The position numbers and the translations under genes are program-made. Positions 9,128-17,854 of a DNA stretch of 19,357 nucleotides are shown here, one piece after another. This stretch comes from Patescibacteria group bacterium UBA6263 (GTDB lineage Bacteria > Patescibacteriota > Gracilibacteria > Absconditabacterales > Absconditicoccaceae). Within the stretch, counting starts at the first letter, position 1. The number at the start of each line of letters is the position of its first letter. The notes under the pieces are model-generated. The model had not been told where the DNA came from and made no database searches. It saw only the letters and a list, made by a program, of their open reading frames with translations. The stretch spans positions 1-19,357 of the forward strand of contig DJVF01000037.1 in NCBI GenBank assembly GCA_002441085.1, read 5' to 3'.

Positions 9128-10153
9128 TTATTTGAATAATTCTAAAACTTTGGTATCTCTACCTTGAACCATATTTTCATTTCATCATCATTTGAGTCAA
9201 AGTTTGGTGGATAAGTCTTTGGCTGATATTGAGTGAGAAAGGATTAGGAAATTTCATTCATCAGTATAAACTAATATATTCTGATTTGGGAATAAAGATT
9301 TTGCTTGAAATACAACGTTTTTGAATTCAAAATCAGAATTTATTGGAATTATTTTATCAAAGTTTTCTAAACCCCCTTTAAATCCTCCTGAGTCTTCTCC
9401 CGCCTTGCGGGATTCCGCTTCACTTCACCTTGTCAAGGAGGTATTAGTAGAATTGGCATTAGTTAATTCGTTTATGATCATTTTAGATTCTAGAGATTCT
9501 ATCTTGGATTGCATTTCATCGTATTCTCTAAGAGTTTTGTCTAATTTATCTTGGAGCTGAGTAGCTGTTTTGATTCACAATTTATTGACTGTGATATCAA
9601 GAATAGATTGAACTTCTTGGACTTTTTCTAAAACTTTTGGTCAAGTGATAGCTGTGATTCTTTTGATACCAGAAGCCACTGCTTCTTGTCAGATAATTGT
9701 AAAACATCAGATATCCTTTGTATTAGGTACATGAGTTCATCCACAAAGTTCTATTGAGATAATTGGATCTAAACTGGATTCTTCGCTATGCTCAGACTCG
9801 TCTGACAGGTCAGAATAACTAGTTACTTGAACGACACGAACAGTATCACCATATTTATCTTCAAAAAACATTTTAGCTCATAGTTTAGCAGCATCGTCGA
9901 TAGACATTTCCTGTGTAGTCACATCACAAGCTAGATAAATAATCTGATTTATTTTTTTCTCTATACTAGCCAATTCTTGCTGATCCAAAAGCCTGTCTGC
10001 AGAGAAATCAAATCTAAGCAAATCATTATCAACTAGAGATCATTCTTGTTTGGTATTGGGAAAAATATTTGCTAACTGAGAATGTAACAAATGTGTAGCA
10101 GTATGAGCGCGCATTTTGGCAAATCTAGAACTACGATCGACTATTAATTTCAT
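9128..10153 (-). CDS. alaS: Stand-alone C-terminal half of alanyl-tRNA synthetase (editing + C-Ala/DHHA1)
   Basis: The 341-residue protein begins exactly where the editing half of AlaRS begins. Residues 17-21 are the zinc motif HTATH and 137-141 the partner motif CGGTH, with AlaRS-like KQEGSLVDNDLLRFDFS and FFEDKYGDTVRVVQV between them. A coiled coil follows, then a C-Ala/DHHA1 domain ending in KGGGNENMVQGRD. This half hydrolyses Ser or Gly mischarged on tRNA-Ala and binds the tRNA elbow. The catalytic aminoacylation half is absent here: an in-frame TAA lies upstream of the ATG. It is thus either one half of a split AlaRS, as known in Nanoarchaeum equitans, or a long AlaX; the motifs favour AlaRS. 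Two low-complexity stretches (about residues 112-126 and 237-262) are translated palindromic repeats. Confidence 0.88.
9370..9443. repeat. GC-rich nested palindrome inside the AlaRS half
   Basis: Outer arms CCTCCT (9384-9389) and AGGAGG (9436-9441) enclose a perfect hairpin CCCGC-CTT-GCGGG (9399-9411). The C-rich flank ACCCCCTTTAAATCC belongs to the same foreign-looking block. It is read in frame as TSLTRGSEAESRKAGED and neighbours, between the coiled coil and the C-Ala domain. Confidence 0.7.
9778..9820. repeat. Second palindromic insert in the AlaRS half
   Basis: The block contains TCTGAC-AG-GTCAGA (perfect 6-bp arms) next to TTCGCTATGCTCAGACTCG. The CGCTATGCTC part is shared with the element inside xth. 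It encodes SDLSDESEHSEESS, an insertion between VRVVQVTS and the SIELCGGTH strand of the editing domain. Confidence 0.6.
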
Positions 10154-10189
10154 AACTATTAACGTATTAAAAAATTAAAACATTAAAAA

Positions 10190-10414
10190 TTAATTAATTT
10201 CTCAGGTATTTGAAGATCATGTAAGTTCTAAATTTTCTCAAGTCAAATCGACAGGGAGATCTATCACTTCTTCTAGATTGGATCAAGTAAGTTCTCAATC
10301 TGTTGGCTGGTTTGGGTCTGTAAGATACATCACTGTTACCAATCATGTGGATAGTATAAAGACCAAAAAGATAATAATAATCAGGACTTTCATAAATTTT
10401 TTTTGTCTACTCAT
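10190..10414 (-). CDS. Small membrane-anchored protein
   Basis: The 74-residue product has a basic start (MSRQKKFMK), one hydrophobic segment at about residues 9-28 (VLIIIIFLVFILSTGLVTV), then an acidic tail rich in Thr, Asp, Glu and Gly (PTDGELTGSNLEEV, LTGENLELTGSS). It is probably a single-pass protein, or a secreted one, with the tail outside. The Gly codons in the tail are all TGA, giving repeated T-G-x motifs. It is the first gene after the promoter at 10470-10498 and lies 36 nt before the AlaRS half. No family recognised. Confidence 0.68.
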
Positions 10415-10469
10415 TTAGATATTTTAAATTGATAAATAAAAATTTTTACACAAAAATTAACTAGTTTGG

Positions 10470-10498
10470 ATTGTATAAATTTGGATTTAAATTGCCAA
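10470..10498 (-). promoter_or_regulatory. Likely promoter of the 10414-to-6259 gene group
   Basis: On the minus strand TTGGCA (10498-10493), a 17-bp spacer and TACAAT (10475-10470) each match sigma70 hexamers at five of six positions. The start site would be near 10463, about 49 nt before the ATG at 10414. A separate TATAAT at 10523-10518 has no -35. Confidence 0.45.
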
Positions 10499-10540
10499 TA
10501 AATTTTGTAAATATCGTATTATACCTATTTAACTTTTTTT

Positions 10541-10622
10541 GTGGGGCTTTTCCCGCCCTGTCTGCCGACAGGCAGGCCCACACCCTAGGACCAGTCTTTT
10601 TGTCTTGATACAAAAAAACTGG
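10541..10622. repeat. GC-rich intergenic palindromic elements
   Basis: Two hairpins lie side by side. The first has outer arms GTGGG (10541-10545) and CCCAC (10577-10581) around a perfect CCTGTC-TGCC-GACAGG (10557-10572). The second pairs CCAGTCTTTTTG (10591-10602) with CAAAAAAACTGG (10611-10622), with one mismatch. Composition differs sharply from the AT-rich flanks, as in the elements inside genes. Confidence 0.7.
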
Positions 10623-10623
10623 A

Positions 10624-10662
10624 CAAAAAAATCAAGTCGCACAAGTCGACGCGTTGTGCGAC
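10624..10662 (-). terminator. Intrinsic terminator after alkD
   Basis: On the minus strand a perfect 9-bp stem GTCGCACAA / TTGTGCGAC (10662-10654 with 10644-10636) closes a 9-nt loop and is followed, after TTGA, by seven T (10630-10624). It lies 67 nt after the alkD stop and would end the operon that begins with the HIT gene. Confidence 0.62.
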
Positions 10663-10729
10663 ATATTTACTAATATTATAATCTTTACAGTACTGAAATC
10701 GTTTTATTTGCTATGTAACAAATCTATAA

Positions 10730-11431
10730 TTAAATTAATCACTTTAGATATTTTTGTCTGAGATTTTCTGGGAATTTTTCTATTGCATATCTCAACATAG
10801 TTCTAGGCATAGATTGGTAATATTTTTTTAAGAAATTTTCTTCTTGTTTTGGATCTCTATTGCCGACCTCTCTAAGCATTCGTCAGACTGCTTTGTGAAT
10901 TAGATCATGTGTATCATGCAGCAAGATTTCTGCTATTTGCAAAGTATCTTGGAATTGATGACTTTTGATGAAAGTATATGTTGAAATTATTGATATTCTT
11001 TTCTCTCGAAGATTATTAGATTTTGCTAATTTGTATAAAATAGATTTGTCAGAATTTAATAAATAATTTCAAATAATATTAGGAGCTGACAAATCTACCA
11101 GATCTCGATTGTTAACTCTCCTGGAATTTTGGAGATAAAATTTGTAAACTTTTTCTTGTAGTTTAGAATCTCATTTAGAGAACTTTTGAACCAAGATAAG
11201 TAATGCTACTAGTCTGTGTTCGTGAATATCTGAATTGATTAGAACTTGTAAATCTTTGAAATCTAAATCTGAATATTTTTTTGCAATTTGTCTCTGTACT
11301 GGGACTTTGATTCACAAAAATTTATCTCACTCACCGTATTCCCCTTTTCAGGTTTTGAAAAAACGAGAAAGTATCTGAGCTTGATCAGGATTGGAAAGTT
11401 TTTTAAGATCGGTTTTTAGCTGGTTGAGCAT
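10730..11431 (-). CDS. alkD: DNA alkylation repair protein, AlkD-like HEAT-repeat glycosylase
   Basis: The 233-residue length and helical repeat pattern fit the AlkD family, which excises 3- and 7-alkylpurines without flipping the base. Recognisable stretches are FFKTGKGEYGEGDKFLGIKVP near the start, EHRLVALLIL, the signature RDLVDLSAPNIIG (usually WDLVD; the Asp is the catalytic-site residue), REKRISIISTY and KAVGRMLREVGNRDP. The usual Trp of the signature is Arg here, which could alter lesion stacking. It starts 24 nt after the stop of the sulfatase-GDPD gene and is the last gene of its operon. Confidence 0.9.
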
Positions 11432-11455
11432 TTATTTAAATAATAAATAATAAAC

Positions 11456-13957
11456 TTACTCTTTTGATATTTCCAATAATTTTTGTTTGATCATTGGGAT
11501 ATCATCTGTCATAAATATTTTTACTCATAATTTATATAATTTAGCAAACTCTTGTGGATCATTGACGGTGTAGACTACAAGTTTTTTGCCCATTCAATTT
11601 ACTTTATCTACCACCTCTTGATTGATATATCACTTCTCCAATAAATAATATGGATGAGAAAAATTGGATAAAATATCAATCGATCATGTATGATAATCAT
11701 CTCGTCAAGCTACAATACCGCTATATCATCATATGATATAATTTACAGTAGGATCATATGAGATAAAAATAACTTTGTCCTGCATTCACAAATCTTCTAC
11801 TGTTTTGATAGCATCCAAAGCCTGTTGCCTAGCTTTAGCTGTATCATAAACCTTTATTTCAAGATAATAATAATCAAAGATATCTCTGGTTTTGCTCAAC
11901 ATTTCCTCCAAAGTCATAATCTTTTCTCAATTTTTTAATTTACAATTTCTTTGAATATAGTCTAAGGAATAATCTGCAATATTGGCTCATGATCAACATT
12001 GGGTATTTGCAAGATTAGGTCAGTGTTCTATGATGTTTTGATTATCCTTGGTATAAGACACATCAAACTCTATTCATTTAGCTCCAAAATCTTTGGCTAA
12101 TTGGAATGCTTGCAATGTGTTTTCTGGAGATTGTGCTGATGCTCATCTATGTCAAATAATAGTTATATCTTGAAATATATCCAAATCCCAAGAAAATAAA
12201 TCTGATTGATATTTTTGGAATGCATTCAAATATGAACGAACCTGTAATCATGTAGATATATCCAAACTATTTCTAAATTTTGTAAAATCTCAACTAGCGG
12301 TGATTAGTCAGTATTTATTGTCAAAATAAGCACAATGAGTAAGTCATCGATCTCTATTGGTATGGTCTGAGAATGTGTCATTGTACAAAGAAGAAATCTG
12401 TATATATCCACTTCATCGATAATTTTTGATAGAATGGAAAAAATCTATATGTTGAATTATATTATTGTTGAATGTATCTGGTTGTATACCAGATCACACA
12501 ATAGTTGCCAATATTTTGGAATGAGCGACTTTATCAAATTTTTGAACCTCTGCCTTAGTCAATGGTTGCATTTTTCTATGATCAGACACTACTATCAATA
12601 TTCAATTATCAAAGAAACCCATTCTTTTGAGCTTGGTATAAAAAGCATATAAATTTTTATCTACGTATTCAAACATTTTGGTAGTAGAATCTCAATATGG
12701 AGTATAATAAGGTGTATGAGAAGATATGGTCTGTAATGTAAGAAAAAAATTTCATGTATGTTGTGATACTATATCTACAGCTTCATTATATAAGTGATAA
12801 TCTGGAGCGGCATCAAAAGTGTATTTTTTGTTATTTTGAAACCTCTCTTCTCATATAATATTTTTATAATGAATTTTGTCCAAAAAATCTCTTTGATTCA
12901 AAAAACCAAGTGGAGCTGAACTGAGAAATATAGTATCAAATCACAATTTATTGAAAAACTGTGGCAAGGTATCTGTATAGTTTTTGTAATTAAAATATCA
13001 TTTCAAATCTTTATTGCTTGTAGAATATCGCGGCTCTATTCACTGCAGCAAAGCTATATGGGCATTATCTGAAGAACATCCATTAGACAAAACATTGGTG
13101 AAAGTGATTCACTGAGACTGTATCTGATCAAAATATGGAAAATTATTATTTAATCATCATGCTCTGATAGAATCCACAGCCGAAAACGATTCTGCAAAAA
13201 CAAGAATCAAATTCAGATTTTTATTTAGTCATGTTGATATGTGAAAATAATCTTGGTAGTTTGTCTTTTCATTTTGAATATATTCCAAATTGTCTTTAAA
13301 AAAATAATCTGATATAGTAGTATAATTTAGACTAATTATATTTTGTTGTAATCTAAAATTGGAATAAACAAATATCTTGGAAACAAAAAATGATAAAGAA
13401 AATATAAATATAAGAATAGAAAATATTAGCTTGGTATACTTAGAATATTTTGCATAATTATATAAGCTAATCAATGTAATATAAAAAACCACCAATCACA
13501 ATAAAAATGTAGCTCAATATGATAATATAAAATACATGTTGGATAAATCCAAAAATCTGTATATATCTATAATAGATAGCCTACTTTGAAATATTCTGAT
13601 AGTAAATATATCAAGAAAAAACAATAAAAATATCAAGATATTTATTAGTAACAAAGATCATTGGATAATTTTATTTTTGATATAATATATCGACAATACT
13701 AATATGGATATTATAGACAGTACAAATATATCGTTTGTAAGAAATAATAAATAATCTATAAATCATTCAAATTCAGCTCAATATGATATCTTGGTATTAC
13801 AAAACTTGATAATCAACAGAATTAAAATCGACAAAATAAATACCGTAGAATATATTTGGGATTTACTATAAGAAAAAAAAGATGACTTCAAATAAATGAG
13901 TTTTTGTAAAAAAAACTTATGTAAAATTTTGTATAATTTTTTGATTTTTTTATCCAT
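11456..13957 (-). CDS. Membrane LtaS-like sulfatase-fold protein fused to a GDPD domain
   Basis: This 833-residue protein combines three parts. Residues about 30-200 hold around five hydrophobic helices. Residues about 245-560 are an alkaline-phosphatase/sulfatase-fold domain like lipoteichoic acid synthase or phosphoglycerol transferases: FAESFSAVDS (metal Glu256), SNGCSSDNAHIALLQG with a likely Ser nucleophile at 295 or 296, and VVSDHRKM with metal ligands Asp459-His460. Residues from about 598 are a glycerophosphodiester phosphodiesterase: HRGASAQSPENT (His603), IEFDVSYTKD, YYLEIKV and VYTVNDP. The metal/acid position after VI.H is HG rather than HD. The family roles are making or breaking glycerol-phosphate polymers at the outer membrane face; having both in one chain is unusual. 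No Shine-Dalgarno; 16 nt follow the PspC stop. Confidence 0.88.
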
Positions 13958-13973
13958 ATAGTATAAGTTGAAT

Positions 13974-14171
13974 TTAATGTTTCTTAGATGGGATAATTAT
14001 CCATAAAATAATATAAAGCAAGATCGAAGATCATCGAATCAATACAAATGCTGAAAATATAGCTCTAATAAAAACTGGATCTACATTAAAATAATTTCAG
14101 ATTCACGCACAGACTCAGCCAATTACTTCGTGTTTTTCATCACGATAAAGTCTTTTGATTTTTTGAGGCAT
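13974..14171 (-). CDS. PspC domain protein
   Basis: The 65-residue product is a minimal PspC domain: KRLYRDEKHEVIGGVCAGIGNYFNVDPVFIRAIF, with the classic GGVCAGIGxYFxVDP core, then one long membrane helix (SSILLYIILWIIIP) and a short basic end. PspC proteins sit in the cytoplasmic membrane; in proteobacteria PspC senses envelope stress, elsewhere the role is unclear. Three of the four core Gly residues and the one before the helix are TGA codons. The ATG lies 4 nt after the aspS stop, so it is coupled to aspS. Confidence 0.92.
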
Positions 14172-14175
14172 GGTA

Positions 14176-15948
14176 TTATTTAGTTGGAGGTAAATTAACT
14201 TGGATATACAACTCATCTAATTGTTTTGAATCTACTATACTAGGAGCTCACATCATTACGTCCTCTGCTCTACCAGATTTTGGGAAGGCATAACATTCAC
14301 GAATATTTTCTTCATCTAGTAATATCATCATAACCCTATCAAATCATATTGCAAATCATCCGTGTGGAGGTGGTCAATATCTAAATGCTTCATACATAGC
14401 TCCAAATTTTTCTCTAATTTCTTTTTCTCACATTCAAACAGCTTGAAAAACCTTGAGAAGGATTTCTGGATTATGATTACGTATAGAGCCAGATAATGAT
14501 TCATATCAATTGATAACAAGATCATATTGCGTCGTCTCCAATTCCAAGGGATCTTTGGTTTCAAAAGCTTCTACTCATCATTTGATATAAGAAAAAGGAT
14601 TGTGAGCAAACGCCAATCATCATGTTTCTTCATCTTTTTCAAACATTGGAAAATCTTCTATCCATACAAAACTCAAATCATCTTTGTTTGCTAAATTATA
14701 TTTATCTCTGACTGCCAATCTGACTTTATTCATAGCTCTGACTGCAGTATCATATAAATCTCATATCATAAGCAATGTGTCTCATGTATTGACACCACTT
14801 AACGATTTTATGGATTCTAGTTCTTGTGTGCTTAATAATTTGACGACACTTCATTGTGGTCATTCTGGAGTATATGTGATATATACCAATCATTTAGCTT
14901 TTGCTTCTTGTGCGACTTTTGTAAGTTCATCAATTTCTTTTCTAGATAATATTTTATCTTCTATCTTAATTGCTTTGATGGTTCATTTTGGATTATTGGA
15001 GATATCTTTGAAAACAGAAAATTCTGAATTTGTAAATATATCTGTCATATCCATAAATTCCATTCCAAATCTTAGATCAGGCTTATCTGTTCAATATTTA
15101 TCAAAAGCATCAACGTATTTGATTTTTACAAAATCTGTTGTTATCTTTTTATGTGGGACTAATTTTGAAGTGACATCTCTCATAAATCATTCTACAATTT
15201 CATAAACATCTTTTTGTTCTACAAAAGACATCTCACAATCTATTTGATAAAACTCACAACTATGTCTATCTGCTCTAGGGTCTTCATCACGAAAACATGG
15301 TGCTATCTGAAAATATTTATCTATACCTCAAACCATAAGTAATTGTTTATATTGCTGAGGAGCTTGTGGTAAGGCATAAAATTTTCATGGATTGACTCTA
15401 GATGGGATAAGATAATCTCTAGCTCATTCTGGAGATGATACAGTGAATATAGGCGTCTGTATATCAAAAAATCATCTAGCAGAAAACCATTCTCTAGTAA
15501 AACTCAACATATTGGTCCTAAATTCTATATTTTTTAATACAGGCCTCCTTCTAAGATCCAGGAATCTGTATTTAAATCTATTTTCTTCGCTTGTATTTGG
15601 ATTGTCTGCTATTGGGAATGGTAATGTTTCACACTTAGACAAAACTTCTATATCTATTGGCTCTATTTCTATCTCTCATGTAATCATGTCTTTGTTGATC
15701 TGATCTGATGGTCTGGAATTTACTTTTCAAGTAACTTGGATTACATATTCGAGTTTAACATTTTCAATCTTAGAAAAGAGTTCTTTATTATCAGGATCAA
15801 ATACTATCTGAGTAATTCAATATCTGTCTCTCAAATCTACAAATATCATTCATCATAGATTTCTAAGTTTGTTTACCCATCAGGATAAAACGACTTGTTC
15901 TCAAGAGTTACTTGAACTTAATTCTCAACAGTTGTGCGTACGTAGCAT
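14176..15948 (-). CDS. aspS: Aspartyl-tRNA synthetase, bacterial type
   Basis: The 590-residue product has the bacterial AspRS plan: an OB-fold anticodon domain (SGWVNKLRNLGGMIFVDLRD), class II motif 1 region (FFDIQTPIFTVSSPEGARDYLIPSR), motif 2 FRDEDPRADRH from residue 219, a GAD insert in the middle, and motif 3 GGFAIGFDRVMMILL near residue 530 followed by AFPKSGRAEDVM. It charges tRNA-Asp with aspartate (and often tRNA-Asn in bacteria lacking AsnRS). The motif 2 stretch RHSCEFYQID differs from the usual RQPEFTQID by an extra residue but keeps the key Arg, Glu and Asp. Glycines throughout are mostly TGA. It lies 17 nt after pgeF and 4 nt before the PspC gene. Confidence 0.97.
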
Positions 15949-15965
15949 TTATTTATTTTAAAATA

Positions 15966-16565
15966 TTAAAATATTTTTTCTAAACTGATTATCATTCTCT
16001 TATCCTTATCTCATTTTCTATAACTGAAGTATTTATTGGAACAATACGTACAATCTGGATGAATTGTGATTGAAGATATTCAATTTTTTTGTGATATATC
16101 TTTTATGATCGATATCATATCCAGGTATAATCTTCCTTTTGTAGAAATCAAATATTTATTGTCAAAAAAGTCTTTAAATTCGCTACCTACTTCATAGCAA
16201 CATTGTCTAATACTAGGTCATATGTAAATTGAAATATTTTCTTCTCATTTTTTCTTCATTAAGTTTATTGAATTTTGCAAAATATTATCTTTCAATCATC
16301 TCCATCATGCGTGTATAATTCCAAAATATTTTTTTCACATAAGTATAATGGCATTGCAATCTGCTACACGTACAGCTATTTTGGTATTTAGAATATTAGA
16401 GACAATTCAATCTGCTTGTTGATTTACAAAGTCTCAAGTCTCTCGCAAATAAATATTAGCAGAATGAATTTGTTGGCATTTAAAAAAATCATTTGGATAC
16501 TGATCAAAAGAATCTGTTTTTTCGTTTATATATATTTTATAATTGAAGATATTTATTGTTTGCAT
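15966..16565 (-). CDS. pgeF: Peptidoglycan editing factor PgeF / YfiH (multicopper-polyphenol-oxidase-like fold)
   Basis: The 199-residue product, slightly short for the family (about 240), keeps the metal site: CQQIHSANIY, ADGIVSNI, AVRVADCNAIIL (Cys) and IIHAGWRG (His85). The end has YIGPSIRQCCYEVG and DCTYCSNKYFSYRKGD. The family works as a cytosolic purine nucleoside phosphorylase/deaminase and, in E. coli, removes wrong cell-wall precursors. HAGWRG is the best local proof of the code: TGA, TGG, AGA, TGA are read Gly, Trp, Arg, Gly (16307-16296). It starts 27 nt after the transposase-gene stop and has no promoter of its own that I can see. Confidence 0.92.
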
Positions 16566-16592
16566 TATGGTTTACTGAAAAGATATTTGAAG

Positions 16593-17099
16593 TTAATTAT
16601 AATATTCATCGTTTTTTCGTTTGTATGGATTATTCAATATATATTCTTGGATTCTTTGCAAGTCCTGTTCATTACGAATAATATGGTCATAGAATGATTT
16701 TTGTCGAGAGAAGTTTGTAAGTCAGGATTGATGGAGTTTAAGAGAAGAAAAAGTTTTAAATCAACGTATAATTTCCGATAATCAATGTTGTCTATTTTTC
16801 GTAAGGAACGGTTTAAAACCGTTCCCTACAGTGGTAATATTTTTATCATTATCTATAATTACAATACCGTGAAAATGATTTGGCATAATTATATATTCAT
16901 CTAAGATAATATTTGCATAATGATTAACTAAATCTAATCGACATCCCTGTACAATATTTCAATATTCATTTAAAACCATTTCATCATTTATTACTTCTCA
17001 AAAATATTTTATATGATTTTGTGAATTTATTGTTACAAAAAAATATCAATTACTATATAAAAACTTTTCTAACCTATTCTTTTTGCGAACTTTTACCAT
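16593..17099 (-). CDS. REP-associated tyrosine transposase (RAYT, Y1_Tnp domain)
   Basis: The 168-residue product is a single-domain HUH nuclease. The HUH motif is in YIIMPNHFHGIVI (His75 and His77) and the likely catalytic Tyr137 is in SFYDHIIRNEQDLQRIQEYI, followed by LNNPYKR; SEIIRGFKT is also typical. RAYTs are domesticated relatives of IS200/IS605 transposases linked to spread of REP palindromes, nicking single-stranded DNA hairpins. All catalytic residues are present, so it may be active. Residues about 92-99 (NGFKPFLT) are the translation of a perfect REP-like palindrome inside the gene. Its place between a HIT gene and pgeF, 24 and 27 nt apart, suggests stable inclusion in a housekeeping operon. 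Confidence 0.92.
16805..16825. repeat. REP-like perfect palindrome within the RAYT gene
   Basis: GGAACGGTTT (16805-16814) and AAACCGTTCC (16816-16825) form 10-bp perfect arms around one base, with GTAA and CTAC flanks. In frame it encodes the NGFKPFLT stretch. Similar G-F-K-P peptides occur at this place in other RAYTs, where such palindromes are commonly found. Confidence 0.8.
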
Positions 17100-17123
17100 T
17101 GATATATTACTAAGGTCTAAAAG

Positions 17124-17579
17124 CTAAGACCTATTTTTTATTTCATCAGCGGTTTTTTGCAAATCTTCTGAATTAGCTTTGGGCCCTAATTGAGTAGATA
17201 CATATCATTCGTACTGATCAAAATAGATTTCTTGTTTAGCTCGATGTGCTTTTCGCTGAGGTCATACTCAATGCAATGGATACAATTTGATATGAAGATG
17301 GTCTACTCACATTCATTCCATCACCATAGCTACTTTATTTACATTCAATCATTTTTTGAGAATTTTGGCAACTTTTTGTACTGCTAATAAATATTTTGTA
17401 TAGAATTGTGTATCACTTATTTCAAACAAATCTGAATTATAATGATTTTTGGGGATTAGCAATGTCATTCATTTTGTATTGGGGAATACATCTAATATAG
17501 CAATAAAATCATCATCTTCCCGTATTTTGACTGATGGTATTTCTCAAGAAATAATTTTACAAAACAAACAATCTAACAT
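17124..17579 (-). CDS. HIT family nucleotide hydrolase/transferase
   Basis: The 151-residue product begins CLFCKIISGEIPS with the Cys pair common in HIT proteins, followed by FIAILDVFPNTKGMTLLIPKNH, and carries the histidine triad region GMGVDHLHIKLYPLHG. The triad is HLHIK (94-98): the first two His are present, the third is Lys. The second His is the one that forms the nucleotidyl intermediate, so activity is still likely; HxHxK-type forms are seen elsewhere but I cannot cite which. HIT proteins hydrolyse AMP-linked conjugates. The stop is TAG. It is the first gene of the operon; no clear promoter is seen in the 72 bp between its ATG and the terminator at 17652. Confidence 0.92.
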
Positions 17580-17651
17580 TAATTGAGGATTAAGAATTTA
17601 AAATTAAGAATTATTGATACATGATAAATAAGGTTTTGAATTTATTTTGCA

Positions 17652-17679
17652 ACAAAAAAACCCTCTTTGAAACAAAGAG
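17652..17679 (-). terminator. Intrinsic terminator on the minus strand
   Basis: A perfect 7-bp stem CTCTTTG-TTT-CAAAGAG (17679-17663 on the minus strand) is followed by GGG and then seven T (17660-17654). No protein gene lies upstream on that strand, so it must end an RNA transcript from the promoters at 18042 and 18511. Confidence 0.72.
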
Positions 17680-17747
17680 AGTCAGGTTTATATTGTTTTA
17701 GGAATAATTTGATAAAAGGTTAATTTTTTTTGTTTTTATTGGTACAT

Positions 17748-17823
17748 AAAACCTTTAGATAAAAGTGATTACATGATTTGGATATTAAGATATAAAAACT
17801 TTTAGATAAAAGATTTGTTACAT
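17748..17823. repeat. Short direct repeats
   Basis: Two related copies, AAACCTTTAGATAAAAG...TTACAT (17748-17774) and AAAACTTTTAGATAAAAG...TTACAT (17795-17823), lie about 48 bp apart between the two terminator-like sites. No function is evident. Confidence 0.5.
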
Positions 17824-17854
17824 ATTACTGTGTTAAAATATAAAACTAAGCTAT

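Larger units (their letters stand above)
10415..10729. other. Intergenic region between alkD and the small membrane protein
   Basis: The region holds, in minus-strand order, an AT-rich stretch with no feature seen (10729-10663), a terminator-like hairpin, the GC-rich palindromes and a promoter candidate. No protein or tRNA gene is seen. Confidence 0.6.

Noticed and set aside
10518..10523. TATAAT as an alternative promoter for the small membrane protein
   Set aside because: No -35 element lies at a suitable distance; the pair at 10470-10498 is better.
14684..15205. 173-codon plus-strand open frame
   Set aside because: It lies antisense within aspS, whose protein is unmistakable, and has no recognisable motif.
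16416..16697. Plus-strand hydrophobic open frame
   Set aside because: It overlaps pgeF and the transposase gene on the other strand; its hydrophobicity is a by-product of AT-rich codons.
17113..17135. Terminator-like hairpin AGGTCT/AGACCT with a T-run on the plus strand
   Set aside because: No plus-strand gene ends there; on the minus strand there is no T-run, and the stem overlaps the HIT stop codon.
17748..17823. CRISPR-like repeats
   Set aside because: Only two imperfect copies with no regular spacing and no cas genes.
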